Notes: generated by a model not told the origin, from the letters alone. 64,000 bases of DNA from Megaleporinus macrocephalus (GCA_021613375.1 CM038705.1:6597864-6661863), one strand, 5' to 3'; positions 1-10,938 are shown, counted from the stretch's first letter. Numbers and translations are program-made.

Positions 1-2907
1 GGATGATCGCAATTACTGCAGATGGTCATAGTTACTTGGGATGATCATAGTTACTTGGGATGATCGCAATTACGTGAGATGGTCATAGTTACCTGAGATG
101 ATCGTAGTTACTTGGGATGATCGCAATTACTTGAGATGGTCATAGTTACTTGGGATGATCGTAGTTACTTGGGATGATCGCAATTACTTGGGATGATCGC
201 AATTACTTGAGATGGTCATAGTTACCTGGGATGATTGTAATTACTTGAGATGGTCATAGTTACCTGGGATGATCGTAATTACTTGGGATGATCGTAGTTA
301 CTTGGGATGATCGCAATTACTTGAGATGGTCATAGTTACCTGGGATGATCGTAATTACTTGAGATGGTCATAGTTACCTGGGATGATCGTAGTTACTTGG
401 GATGATCGTAGTTACTTGGGATGATTGCAATTACTTGGGATGATCGCAATTACTGGAGATGGTCATAGTTACCTGGGATGATCGTAGTTACTTGGGATGA
501 TCGCAATTACTTGAGATGGTCATAGTTACTTGGGATGATCGTAGTTACTTGGGATGATCGCAATTACTTGAGATGGTCATAGTTACTTGGGATGATCGTA
601 GTTACTTGGGATGATTGCAATTACTTGAGATGGTCATAGTTACCTGGGATGATTGTAATTACTTGAGATGGTCATAGTTACCTGGGATGATCGTAATTAC
701 TTGGGATGATCGTAGTTACTTGGGATGATCGCAATTACTTGAGATGGTCATAGTTACCTGGGATGATCGTAATTACTTGAGATGGTCATAGTTACCTGGG
801 ATGATCGTAGTTACTTGGGATGATCGTAGTTACTTGGGATGATTGCAATTACTTGGAGATCGCAATTACTGGAGATGGTCATAGTTACCTGGGATGATCG
901 TAGTTACTTGGGATGATCGCAATTACTTGAGATGGTCATAGTTACCTGGGATGATCGTAATTACTTGAGATGGTCATAGTTACCTGGGATGATCGTAGTT
1001 ACTTGGGATGATCGTAGTTACTTGGGATGATTGCAATTACTTGGGATGATCGCAATTACTGGAGATGGTCATAGTTACTGGGATGATCGTAGTTACTTGG
1101 GATGATCGCAATTACTTGAGATGGTCATAGTTACCTGGGATGATCGTAGTTACTTGGGATGATCGTAGTTACTTGGGATGATCGCAATTACTTGAGATGG
1201 TCATAGTTACTTGGGATGATCGTAGTTACTTGGGATGATCGCAATTACTTGGGATGGTCATAGTTACCTGGGATGATCGTAGTTACTTGGGATGATTGTA
1301 GTTACTTGGGATGATCGTAGTTTCTTGGAACGATCGTAGTTACTTGGGATAATCGTAGTTACTTGGGATGATTGCAATTACTTGAGATGGTCATAGTTAC
1401 CTGAGATGATCGTAGTTACCTGGGATAATCGTAGTTACTTGGGATGATTGCAATTACTTGAGATGGTCATAGTTACCTGAGATGATCGTAGTTACTGGGA
1501 TAATCGTAGTTACTTGGATGATTGCAATTACTTGAGATGGTCATAGTTACCTGAGATGATCGTAGTTACCTGGGATAATCGTAGTTACTTGGGATGATGC
1601 AATTACTTGAGATGGTCATAGTTACCTGAGATGATCGTAGTTACCTGGGATAATCGTAGTTACTTGGGATGATCGCAATTACTTGGGATGATCGTAGTTA
1701 CCTGGGATAATCGTAGTTACTTGGGATGATCGCAATTACTTGAGATGGTCATAGTTACTTGGGATGATCGTAGTTACTTGGGATGATCGCAATTACGTGA
1801 GATGGTCATAGTTACCTGAGATGATCGTAGTTACCTGGGATGATCGTAGTTACTTGGGATGATTGCAATTACTTGGGATGATCGCAATTACTGGAGATGG
1901 TCATAGTTACTTGGGATGATCATAGTTACTTGGGATGATCGCAATTACGTGAGATGGTCATAGTTACCTGAGATGATCGTAGTTACTTGGGATGATCGCA
2001 ATTACTTGAGATGGTCATAGTTACTTGGGATGATCGTAGTTACTTGGGATGATGTAGTTACTTGGGATGATCGCAATTACTTGGGATGATCGTAGTTACT
2101 TGGGATGATCGTAGTTACTTGGGATGATCGCAATTACTTGGGATGGTCATAGTTACTTGGGATGATCGTGTTACTTGGGATGATCGTAGTTACTTGGGAT
2201 GATCGCAATTACTTGAGATGGTCATAGTTACTTGGGACGATCGTAGTTACTTGGGATGATCGTAGTTACTTGGGATGATCGCAATTACTTGGGATGATCG
2301 TAATTACTTGGGATGATCGTAGTTACTTGGGATGATCGCAATTACTTGAGATGGTCATAGTTACTTGGGATGATCGTAGTTACTTGGGATGATCGTAGTT
2401 ACTTGGGATGATCGCAATTACTTGAGATGGTCATAGTTACCTGGGATGATCGTAGTTACTTGGGATGATGCAATTACTTGGGATGATCGCAATTACTGGA
2501 GATGGTCATAGTTACCTGGGATGATCGTAGTTACTTGGGATGATCGCAATTACTTGAGATGGTCATAGTTACCTGGGATGATCGTAGTTACTTGGGATGA
2601 TCGTAGTTACTTGGGATGATCACAATTACTTGAGATGGTCATAGTTACTTGGGATGATCGTAGTTACTTGGGATGATCGTAGTTACTTGGGATGATCGCA
2701 ATTACTTGGGATGGTCATAGTTACTGGGATGATCGTAGTTATGGGATGATTGTAGTTACTTGGGATGATCGTAATTACTTGGGATGATCATAGTTACCTG
2801 GGATGATCGTAGTTACTTAAGATGATCGTAGTTACTTGGGATGATCGTAGTTACTTGAGATGGTCATAGTTACCTGGGATGATCGTAGTTACTTGGGATG
2901 GTCGCTG
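1..2907. repeat. 19-bp minisatellite array (left edge open)
   Basis: About 150 head-to-tail copies of a 19-bp unit, in three main variants: GATGATCGTAGTTACTTGG, GATGATCGCAATTACTTGA and GATGGTCATAGTTACCTGG. The variants follow one another in recurring orders. Around 1379-1680 four near-identical 76-bp blocks (4 x 19 bp) are visible, so a higher-order repeat exists. Single-base deletions occur in scattered units. The array starts before the window and stops where the last unit degenerates near 2907. No open frame runs through it. Confidence 0.97.
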
Positions 2908-2968
2908 TAACTGAAACGGTATGTTGCTGTAATGGAACCTGTAGGACTTCTTTGCTATAGTGTAGGTT

Positions 2969-3044
2969 GGCTCCCCAGGTTTGGAATCGAACCTTAGTCT
3001 ACAGCATGGAGGGCAGCAAAGTAAGCCACTGCACTATACCCACC
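2969..3044 (-). mobile_element. tRNA-derived SINE head or tRNA-like relic
   Basis: Read on the minus strand, this 76-nt stretch has an A-box-like TAGTGCAGTGG (plus-strand 3026-3036) and a perfect B-box GGTTCGATTCC (plus-strand 2983-2993), 32 bp apart, which suits an internal RNA polymerase III promoter. The would-be acceptor-stem ends pair only at the outer bases, so a working tRNA is unlikely. Its downstream side runs almost directly into the 19-bp array. Copy 2 at 19341-19416 keeps both boxes. Confidence 0.6.
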
Positions 3045-3249
3045 ACTCGTTCAGCCTTCAAATGTTTTTCAGAGCAACAGTTTGAGTGGACTGGCCTCAC
3101 TAGAGACCTGCAGACACACCAACAGGCTGTAAAAAACAAACAAAAAAACAAAAGCCACAAAATACTGTGGGTTTAGCTTGATGGGACCTAAACGCAGGCC
3201 GTGTGTTTCAGCGTCCTGAGAATTTAACTGGTGTAAGCGACATGCGGCC

Positions 3250-3251
<2 letters not shown>

Positions 3252-3284
<33 letters not shown>
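3252..3284. repeat. (GT)n microsatellite
   Basis: An uninterrupted GT dinucleotide run of about 33 bp followed by a short G tract. The duplicated copy at 19622-19654 differs slightly at its edges. Confidence 0.95.
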
Positions 3285-3286
<2 letters not shown>

Positions 3287-3289
3287 GGT

Positions 3290-3655
3290 GTCTCCGGGGA
3301 GAGCAGTGAGGTTTCTGCCAGTGCACATTAAGGCAGCAGACAGTCGCCACAGGAGGAGGCCAAACTCCATCCTCTACAAGGTCACAAACACGGAGCTGCT
3401 AATTCAGCTCCACAGTGGAACCGCCACGCTTCCTCCTCCATCCGCGCACTCATTCAGATCACATTTCACCTCAGGACGCCTCCGAACACGCGCACACACG
3501 CAGAATGTAGGGCGTTTAATACCTCCGAAACTTTAATCAACGCTCATTACGAGCTCCGAGAGAGCCGACTTCATTAAAGCTTCATTAAAAGGAGCGAGAG
3601 TGTGCGCTTGTTTGTTTATGTGCATTTCCAGGACCTGAACATGTAGTAACACTAT
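3290..3655. other. Non-repetitive block, possible conserved element
   Basis: About 365 bp of moderate GC with no tandem structure, lying between a GT run and a transposon fragment. The 3' part has several TTTAAT, CATTA and CATTAAA homeodomain-type motifs close together. Against copy 2 (19662-20020) I see only a one-base indel. No credible coding frame. It may be a regulatory conserved element, but that is inference. Confidence 0.3.
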
Positions 3656-3709
3656 ATAATGATCTTATTCATATAGAAAATATACAATAACCTGCTACTT
3701 AATTAGGCC

Positions 3710-4203
3710 CTCACTGTATCTCCACTCATATCAGCTCCACTGACCATATAGGAGCTACACTTACAGACTGTAGTTCATCTGATTCTCTGTATACTTTATT
3801 ACCCTGTTCTTCAATGATCAGGACCCCCACAGGACCACCACAGAGCAGGTACTATTTGTGTGGTGGGTAATTCTCAGCACTGCAGTGACACTGATGTGCT
3901 GGTATGAGTGGATCAGGCACAACAGTGCTGCTGGAGGCTTAAACACCTCAACATCACTGCTGGATAATATAATAATAATAGTCCACCAACCAAAACTATC
4001 CAGACAACAGCGTCCACCAATAAAGGACAAGAGGACACACACTGTGCAGCAGCAGATGAGCTACTGTCTCTGACTTTACATCTACAAGGTGGACCAGCAA
4101 GGCGCTAGTGTGTCTACCAGAGTGGACAGTGAGTGGACACAGTGTTTAAACACTCCAGCAGCACTGCTGTGACTGATCCACTCACACCAGACACTGGGTG
4201 TAG
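3710..4203. mobile_element. Truncated near-palindromic non-autonomous element
   Basis: Carries the left end (TATCAGCTCCACTGACCATA...), the CAGGACCCCCACAGGACC segment and the central part of the same family as the fuller copy at 53239-53700, but its right half is missing and a (TA)n run begins about 15 bp past the break. I recognise the family as an abundant interspersed repeat in otophysan fish genomes; I cannot assign a superfamily. Duplicated at 20083-20570. Confidence 0.75.
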
Positions 4204-4218
4204 GTATGTGTACCTAAA

Positions 4219-4234
4219 GATTATATATATATAT

Positions 4235-4288
<54 letters not shown>
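4219..4288. repeat. (TA)n microsatellite
   Basis: About 70 bp of near-pure TA with a few single-base interruptions. The duplicated copy at 20586-20652 lacks those interruptions, one of the clear length or sequence differences between the copies. Confidence 0.95.
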
Positions 4289-4290
<2 letters not shown>

Positions 4291-4437
4291 CATACAGCTC
4301 ACCTCAAATGCGGGGCATTCATATGACTCTATGTCCTGACAAGGTATAAAAACAAGTGTGCATGAAGTGGAGATGAAGGTCTGTTCGACTACTGACCCCA
4401 ATGGCACACACTACATTAACCCTATTAACCTCTAACC

Positions 4438-4473
4438 ACAACACACACACACTCACACACACACACACACACA
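4438..4473. repeat. (AC)n microsatellite
   Basis: AC run with one CTC interruption. The matching run in copy 2 (20806-20828) is about a dozen bases shorter. Confidence 0.9.
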
Positions 4474-4479
4474 GCTGCG

Positions 4480-4745
4480 GTAGGGCTCATTATGATTTCG
4501 GTGTGTTGGTGTGTGTAGCGTGTGCTCTGGGGCAGCTGTGTGTTTGAGAGGCAGATGTGTGTGAGTTTTCGCCCACGGCCCAAACAGCTTCTGAACCAAC
4601 AACCTCGCCATTACCGAGCCATTAGCCCAATTACACCGCAGCACCAGGCTCTGAGTGAGCGCGGCCTTGTTTACCTGTTCACACGCTCAGCCTTTCAGCT
4701 CCATTAGACCGCACTCATGCATTACAGGCCAGTGACTGCAGTGCT
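4480..4745. other. Non-repetitive block, possible conserved element
   Basis: About 265 bp free of repeats between an AC run and the 53-bp array. It has ATTA-type sites (CATTACC, CATTAGCCCAATTA) and a forkhead-like TTGTTTACCTG. One base differs in length from copy 2 (20829-21105). No exon-like frame. A regulatory role is only a possibility. Confidence 0.3.
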
Positions 4746-4749
4746 CCTC

Positions 4750-6270
4750 CTCCTGCAGTGACCTCATAACAACTTCATTATGATTCTATAAGAAACAACT
4801 TGATATGATACCTCAAATTTAAATCTCTGACCTCATAACAACTTCATTATTATTCTTTAGGAATCTCAAATTTAAACCTCTGACCTCATAACAACTTCAT
4901 TATGATTCTATAAGAAACAACTTGATATGATACCTCAAATTTAAATCTCTGACCTCATAACAACTTCATTATTATTCTTTAGGAATCTCAAATTTAAATC
5001 TCTGACCTCATAACAACTTCATTATTATTCTTTAGGAATCTCAAATTTAAATCTCTGACCTCATAACAACTTCATTATTATTCTTTTAAAATCTCAAATT
5101 CAAACCTCTGAACCCATAACAATTTCATTATTATTCTTTAAGAATCTCAAATTTAAACTTCTGAACTCAAAACAACTTCATTATTATTCTTTAGGAATCT
5201 CAAATTTAAACCTCTGACCTCATAACAACTTCATTATTATTCTTTTAAAATCTCAAATTTGAACCTCTGACCCCATAACAACTTCATTATTATTCTTTAG
5301 GAATCTCAAATTTAAACCTCTGACCTCATAACAACTTCATTATTATTCTTTAGGAATCTCAAATTTAAACCTCTGACCTCATAACAACTTCATTATTATT
5401 CTTTAGGAATCTCAAATTTAAACCTCTGATCTCTTAACAACTTCATTATGATTCTTTAGGAATCTCAAATTTAAACCTCTGATCTCTTAACAACTTCATT
5501 ATTATTCTTTAAGAATCTCAAATTTAAATTTCTGAACTCAAAACAACTTCATTATTATTCTTTTAAAATCTCGAATTTAAACCTCTGACCTCATAACAAC
5601 TTCATTATTATTCTTTAAGAATCTCAAATTTAAACTTCTGAACTCATAACAACTTCATTATTATTCTTTAAGAATCTCAAATTTAAACTTCTGAACTCAA
5701 AACAACTTCATTATTATTCTTTAGGAATCTCAAATTTAAACCTCTGACCTCATAACAACTTCATTATATTCTTTTAATATCTCAAATTTAAACCTCTGAA
5801 CTCTTAACAACTTCATTATTATTCTTTTAAAATCTCAAATTTAAACCTCTGACCTCATAACAACTTCATTATTATTCTTTAGGAATCTCAAATTTAAACC
5901 TCTGACCTCATAACAACTTCATTATTATTCTTTAGGAATCTCAAATTTAAACTTCTGAACTCAAAACAACTTCATTATTATTCTTTAAGAATCTTAAAGT
6001 TTAACCTCTAAACTTATTATTCTTTAAGAATCTCAAATTTAAACCTCTGACCTCATAACAACTTCATTATTATTCTTTACAAAACAGCCAGGCATGATAT
6101 CCCAATTTTAACCTGTGACCTCTTAACAACTTCATTATTATTCTTTATGAAATTATTTCACATGAAATCTTAAATTTAAACCTCTGACCTCATAACAACT
6201 TCATTATTATGCTTTATGAAATTATTTGACATGAAATCTCAAATTTAAACCTCTGACCTCATAACAACTA
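4750..6270. repeat. 53-bp AT-rich tandem array
   Basis: About 28 copies of a 53-bp unit with the segments CCTCATAACAACTTCATTAT, TATTCTTTAGGAATCTC and AAATTTAAACCTCTGA. The first units alternate with a 70-bp form that inserts GAAACAACTTGATATGATAC. The last units near 6080-6240 are more diverged. Copy 2 is at 21112-22626; the two copies differ around 5400-5540 (copy 2 21780-21870), where unit variants are exchanged. Confidence 0.96.
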
Positions 6271-6339
6271 CAGAACAAATACAGATATGTAAAGATTTTT
6301 GAATTAAAACCGCAACTAACACTTATTATATAGTAGCTT

Positions 6340-6455
6340 GTGAAGCTCAGATCCAGATGGTTGTGGGTTTAAATCCCACAACTGAGTAGGTGTACCTGGT
6401 TGTGCCTATGGGCAAAGCACTTAACCCCACACTGGACCAGGGTTAGGGTTAGGAG
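6340..6455 (+). mobile_element. tRNA-derived SINE fragment
   Basis: A B-box-like GGTTTAAATCC at 6366-6376 (one base from the GGTTCRANNCC consensus) lies upstream of GGCAAAGCACTTAACCCC. That order, B box then a conserved 'GCAAGGCCCTTAACCC'-like domain, is typical of fish tRNA-SINEs. The A box is not clear and no LINE-type tail follows. The fragment ends in AGGGTTAGGGTTAGG. Copy 2 is at 22696-22812. Confidence 0.65.
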
Positions 6456-6927
6456 GACAGAAGACTAAAATATGGTGTCCAAGTTTTAACTAAGTTCTGT
6501 TTGAATTCTGTTTCAGTCATCACGTTCATCCACTCAGGAAAGGGGGCTACATTTGGTGTAGTTACACATTTCCACCAAAGGGGTCTCCAAATCCCCAAGT
6601 AGCGGTCATTAATATAGTTAACGACTGGCCTGCATTAGCCTAAGGTCCTGGTTATAATTGATTCTAATGGATTCTAATGTTGTAAAATCAATACAGTTTG
6701 CCACCGACAGATCGAAGAACATTAACAGTCTGTTTCCATCTGTTCCTAAAAGCCTCTTCCAAACCATCACTAGCCCGGCTCTAGCATTAGCACATGCCTG
6801 CGTTAGCCCAAATATTCCAAACATCCTGCCCATCCCGCACGCCACAGACCACAGTGGGGGGATAGCACACCCCGACGTCTCTGAAAATCACACACCCCTC
6901 CATCATAAACCACACGCACTACCGCTC

Positions 6928-6930
<3 letters not shown>
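6456..6930. other. Spacer without recognised feature
   Basis: Non-repetitive sequence of average composition. Open frames of 75-126 codons cross it, but the longer one runs into the GA microsatellite as an RE repeat and none resembles a known protein. I see nothing else here. Confidence 0.6.
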
Positions 6931-7014
<84 letters not shown>

Positions 7015-7069
7015 CTACAGACCACAACCACTCAATAACTGATGATAATCAAATACACTGAAAATTTGC

Positions 7070-7116
<47 letters not shown>

Positions 7117-7155
7117 AAAACATAAACCACACGCACTACCGCTCTGCAGAGAGAA

Positions 7156-7196
<41 letters not shown>

Positions 7197-7303
7197 GGAG
7201 AGAGAGAGAGAGAGAAAGAGACAGAGAGAGAGAGAGAGAGAAAGAGATCTACAGACTACAACCACTCAATAACTGATGATAATCAAATAAATTGAAAATC
7301 TGC

Positions 7304-7379
<76 letters not shown>

Positions 7380-7413
7380 GATAGATAGATAGACAATCAG
7401 ATATATGGTTATG

Positions 7414-7456
<43 letters not shown>

Positions 7457-7491
7457 TAGATAGATAGATACACTGTTATGTAGACATACAA

Positions 7492-7536
<45 letters not shown>

Positions 7537-7553
7537 CTGTTATGTAGACATAC

Positions 7554-7623
<70 letters not shown>

Positions 7624-7645
7624 TTATGTAGACATACAGATAAAT

Positions 7646-7680
<35 letters not shown>

Positions 7681-7750
7681 CACTGTTATGTAGACATACA
7701 AATAGATAGATTGATAGATAGACAGATAGACAATCAGATATATGGTTATG

Positions 7751-7786
<36 letters not shown>

Positions 7787-7805
7787 CTGTTATGTAGACA
7801 TACAA

Positions 7806-7886
<81 letters not shown>

Positions 7887-7919
7887 CAGACAGATAGACT
7901 GTTATGTAGACATACAGAC

Positions 7920-7966
<47 letters not shown>

Positions 7967-7995
7967 CAGACAGATAGACTGTTATGTAGACATAC

Positions 7996-8081
<86 letters not shown>
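6931..8081. repeat. (GA)n and (GATA)n composite array
   Basis: Two GA runs (6931-7010 and 7150-7245) alternate with GATA runs (7069-7116 and 7303-8081). The GATA block is broken several times by a spacer reading GACTGTTATGTAGACATAC, so it has a higher-order structure. Two flanking segments, CATAAACCACACGCACTACC and CAACCACTCAATAACTGATG, are each repeated, showing that a GA-plus-GATA block duplicated. Copy 2 at 23286-24466 has different run lengths. Confidence 0.96.
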
Positions 8082-8650
8082 TACTTGTGTATTGGAGTGA
8101 AGTGTGTTCACTGTGGGAGGATGTGTTAACTTATTCTTAGTAAATCAACTACAGACATCTGACCGCAGGTGCCCACACTTCTGCACACTTCTCCAATTCC
8201 AGTTAAAACCAAAAGGAGCTGTGGTGCGTTCCTCTTCATACCAGACCTACTAAGTGAAGACACCATCGTTAAGATCCCAGACACATAACACTAACATGAA
8301 ATATGTTGAATGTCCAGCCACATTCCGACCAGCGGCTGACCTTAAACACAGACATCTTCTAAATGACCTGCGTCCACTGGGAACACTCATATCTGCAGAG
8401 CTTTCACGCTCTGTGTCTCACTGGAGGTCAGGCTGGGGTTAAAGGAGAAGACGTTTTGACTGCGTCTGCGTCTGTGTTAGTATATATAACTGTGAGTGAG
8501 TGGACTGTGTTAGTAGCTGGGGGGGGTTATTTAAACAGCTGAGTGGGATTAAAACACTCACAGCTTATTTGCATATACAGCCAGCAGGCAGAGCAAGAAG
8601 GAGGTGACCATGCAAAGCTTGTTACCGGCACACATAAGACCGCCCTGGTG

Positions 8651-8696
<46 letters not shown>

Positions 8697-9590
8697 GTGT
8701 CTCTCAAAGGAGCCACAACCCATAACGACAGTCAAACTAAACACACATTCATGTCAGCTCCCACACGGAGAGAGGGAACGCTTCCGTCACTAATAACCAT
8801 GAAAAGATGCTCTCAGCGGCTCCGTTAATGGATTTCTATGTGACTTAGTGATCCCTATAGGCCTCTAATGCGGAGCCAACGACTCTCTTCTTCTTCTCTT
8901 CTCTTTCACACTCTCTTCCTGCAGGTCTCGCGCTCGCACGAGCTCATAAAAGTCTCGCCGACTTTGTGAGGGAGGCTCAGCGGCAATATGAGCGTCAGGC
9001 AAGGGCCCATAAATCATCACCATAGCAGGTGTGCTTTACGGCCACGTTCGACATTCAACAGAGAACTACAGGCTTATCACATCCAGCAGGAATCCAATAT
9101 CAAAATATCACCGCATCTGACTACCGCCAGAGACAGACATCTTCCGACAAAGCTCCACGACGACAGTCTCCAGGGTGACGGCTGAACGAGAGCGAACGAG
9201 AAAATCCCGCAGGAAGAGAAGAGCCTGCATTCTGATTAGTGCGCTTGCAGTCCATCAACATAGCCGGCCTACAGTACTCAATCCAACTCAGCCTTTCTAC
9301 TCCGGTACGGCTAACGGGCTGCCAGCTTTGGGGAATCTGTTGGAGGGAGATTTGGAAATCACTCTGTTTACACTGCAGGGAAATCAGACACACAGTTGTA
9401 AACATCGTCCACAGAGAAACAATGTTTTAGAAGAAAAACTGGCATTTAGCTGCACAGCATGGCAATCGCTTGGTGTTCCAACTGGAATTCCAACCTCAGG
9501 GGAGCGTTCCGTTATAAACTTCCTAGCCGGAGGTCAGAAATGTTAGAATTCCAAGTATGGATCGCAACTTTTAATACGTAGTTAAGTTGC
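8082..9590. other. 1.5-kb mostly non-repetitive region
   Basis: The longest stretch in the left half with almost no repeats, apart from a CT run followed by GT near 8655-8697. It holds an octamer ATTTGCAT at 8567-8574, a TTATTTAAAC motif just upstream, and a splice-acceptor-like sequence ending at 8924. Frames of 60-123 codons exist; the longest (9175-9546) is broken in copy 2 by a two-base insertion, so it is not coding. The region could hold regulatory elements or lie in an intron. Copy 2 spans 24467-25980. Confidence 0.45.
8925..9025 (+). other. Possible terminal exon after a strong acceptor
   Basis: A long pyrimidine tract (8884-8920) ends in GCAG at 8921-8924. The frame from 8927 stays open for 32 codons to a TAG at 9023-9025 and would encode a basic, glutamine- and arginine-rich helix-like peptide that includes SLADFVREAQRQYERQARAH. 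I do not recognise it, and I see no upstream exon. The same sequence lies at 25314-25414 in copy 2. Thirty-two open codons can occur by chance. Confidence 0.15.
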
Positions 9591-9708
9591 ATAACTAGGT
9601 GGCGCCACATAATGCTACCTCTTTGTTGCCTTATCTGCGACTTTTGGGTTCCGAGAAACAATAAAGTGGGTCTTGTCTCTCAACGCAAACAAGTGCAGCC
9701 ATCATTTT

Positions 9709-9774
9709 GGGGCGGAGCCTCTCTTGCTTGACAACCAATCAGCTATACAATGCACCTGAAACTATCCAATCAGC
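9709..9774. promoter_or_regulatory. GC box plus two CCAAT (NF-Y) motifs
   Basis: GGGGCGGAGCC at 9709-9719 is an Sp1-type GC box. CCAATCAGC occurs at 9735-9743 and again at 9766-9774, same strand, 31 bp apart, about three helical turns, a common spacing in CCAAT promoters. A partial CTCF-like CTAGGTGGCGC lies upstream near 9597. No gene follows, so this may be a relic within an old repeat. Identical motifs occur in copy 2 at 26100-26165. Confidence 0.35.
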
Positions 9775-9829
9775 AACCTGCTCACTGTATACTTGGATCC
9801 AGCAATTAGCATTAGTATGCTGTCCATAC

Positions 9830-10069
9830 CGTTGCTGACCAAAAAAAAACATGCACCTCAATTTTCACTGATTTTTAGTTTTCTGCGTCATTTGAACACG
9901 ACAGCTGTCATATACATCGTGTCCAAATTATATGACGAACGGACCAATAGAAATGCTCCAAAATCACTAAGCAAAACTTCTGGTTCCATTGACTTACATT
10001 TAAAGTAAAGTGGGTTTTTGGCCTCTCCTGTAAAGTTGCCAGATACTTCTATTTCTTTGTACAGCAACG
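9830..10069. mobile_element. 240-bp MITE with CGTTGCTG ends
   Basis: Starts CGTTGCTG and ends CAGCAACG, so the tips form an inverted repeat; similarity continues inward for roughly 10 more bases (CAAA.AAA). It is flanked by ATAC on both sides (9826-9829 and 10070-10073), a candidate 4-bp target duplication. Related copies lie at 55729-55968 and 60847-61085 (opposite strand) and a fragment at 57455-57600. The shared core includes CCAATAGAAATGCTCCAAAA. Short open frames in the copies are shared ancestry, not genes. Superfamily not assigned. Confidence 0.75.
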
Positions 10070-10689
10070 ATACATAACGGGAGCTAGGCTAGCACTGATA
10101 TTAGCCAGGCTGCCTAACAGTATGGTTAAAATAACTACAGCTAGCAAGAGAGAAGCTAAAAGAACATGGTGTGTAAATGGCATTAGCGTGCTAGCTAAAG
10201 ATTTGACAGCAGTTCAAATTCCAACATCACAGAACAGGACTGGACTATAACAAAGTAAGCTGTTGCAACTAACTACACTAATTTTATACACGAAATTGTA
10301 ATAAAAAACAAAATAGGATGATCTGCGAAACACCTAAAACCTATATATCAAACACATCAGACGTTGAGACTGAGAAACGGTGTTGCTTATTAAAATATAT
10401 ATGCCTGTTTTGAATTCGATGCCAGTAACAGGATTTAAACAAGCTGTGACTGGTTTGTGTTTACCACAGAGTTATATATGGAATAGAAAACTGTAGTCAT
10501 GTTTGAATAATGTTTGAGTTCAATAAACAGGACTGACATGGCGTGAAACTCAAACACTGTTGTTCCTCCTTCAGATGCAAATCCTGCATTTACGAAGGAG
10601 GGACGATGAAACAGGCTGACCTCAAAATCCTAAACTGTTACATAACAGTCCTGACTCCGCCCTAAATTTACATATACCAGTACATATAA
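10070..10689. other. Spacer with one octamer motif
   Basis: AT-rich non-repetitive DNA. The only feature is an imperfect inverted repeat near 10566-10606 around CCTCCTTC and GAAGGAGG, enclosing an octamer ATGCAAAT. The rest holds nothing I recognise. Confidence 0.5.
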
Positions 10690-10938
10690 CCAACCTAGCA
10701 GGTGAGAATGACAATGGAGCAACAAGAATGGATTATACTTGTAGTTTTAGCTTGCTACTGTCGTCTATGGCTTGCTCACTGGGGGGGGTTTCTATGTTTA
10801 TCTTCTGTGTTATTTCTTATTAAGCTTATTTATGCTCTATTGAACTTATTTTTATCACTAACTTCCTGTAAAGCTGCTTTGTGACGACATCAGTTGTTAA
10901 AAGCGCTATACAAATAGAATTGATTTGATTTGATTTGA
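10690..10938 (+). mobile_element. 3' end of an L2-like LINE (or LINE-tailed SINE)
   Basis: The final 75 bp read TGTAAAGCTGCTTTGTGACG, then AAAAGCGCTATACAAATAGA, then a pentanucleotide tail of repeated ATTTG. That order is the recurring 3' terminus of fish L2-clade LINEs and the SINEs that borrow it. The element is 5'-truncated, as most LINE copies are, and no reverse-transcriptase frame is present. Copy 2 is at 27082-27330 and carries an extra T in its TTTTC tract. Confidence 0.7.

Noticed and set aside
2969..3044. Functional tRNA gene
   Set aside because: A and B boxes are present, but the acceptor stem does not pair beyond the outer bases and no clear anticodon stem is found.
6439..6453. 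Interstitial telomere (AGGGTTAGGGTTAGG)
   Set aside because: Only about two and a half units, at the end of a SINE fragment; too short to be a telomere remnant.
9175..9546. 123-codon plus-strand frame as a gene
   Set aside because: The near-identical copy at 25564 is frameshifted by a two-base insertion, and no domain is recognised.
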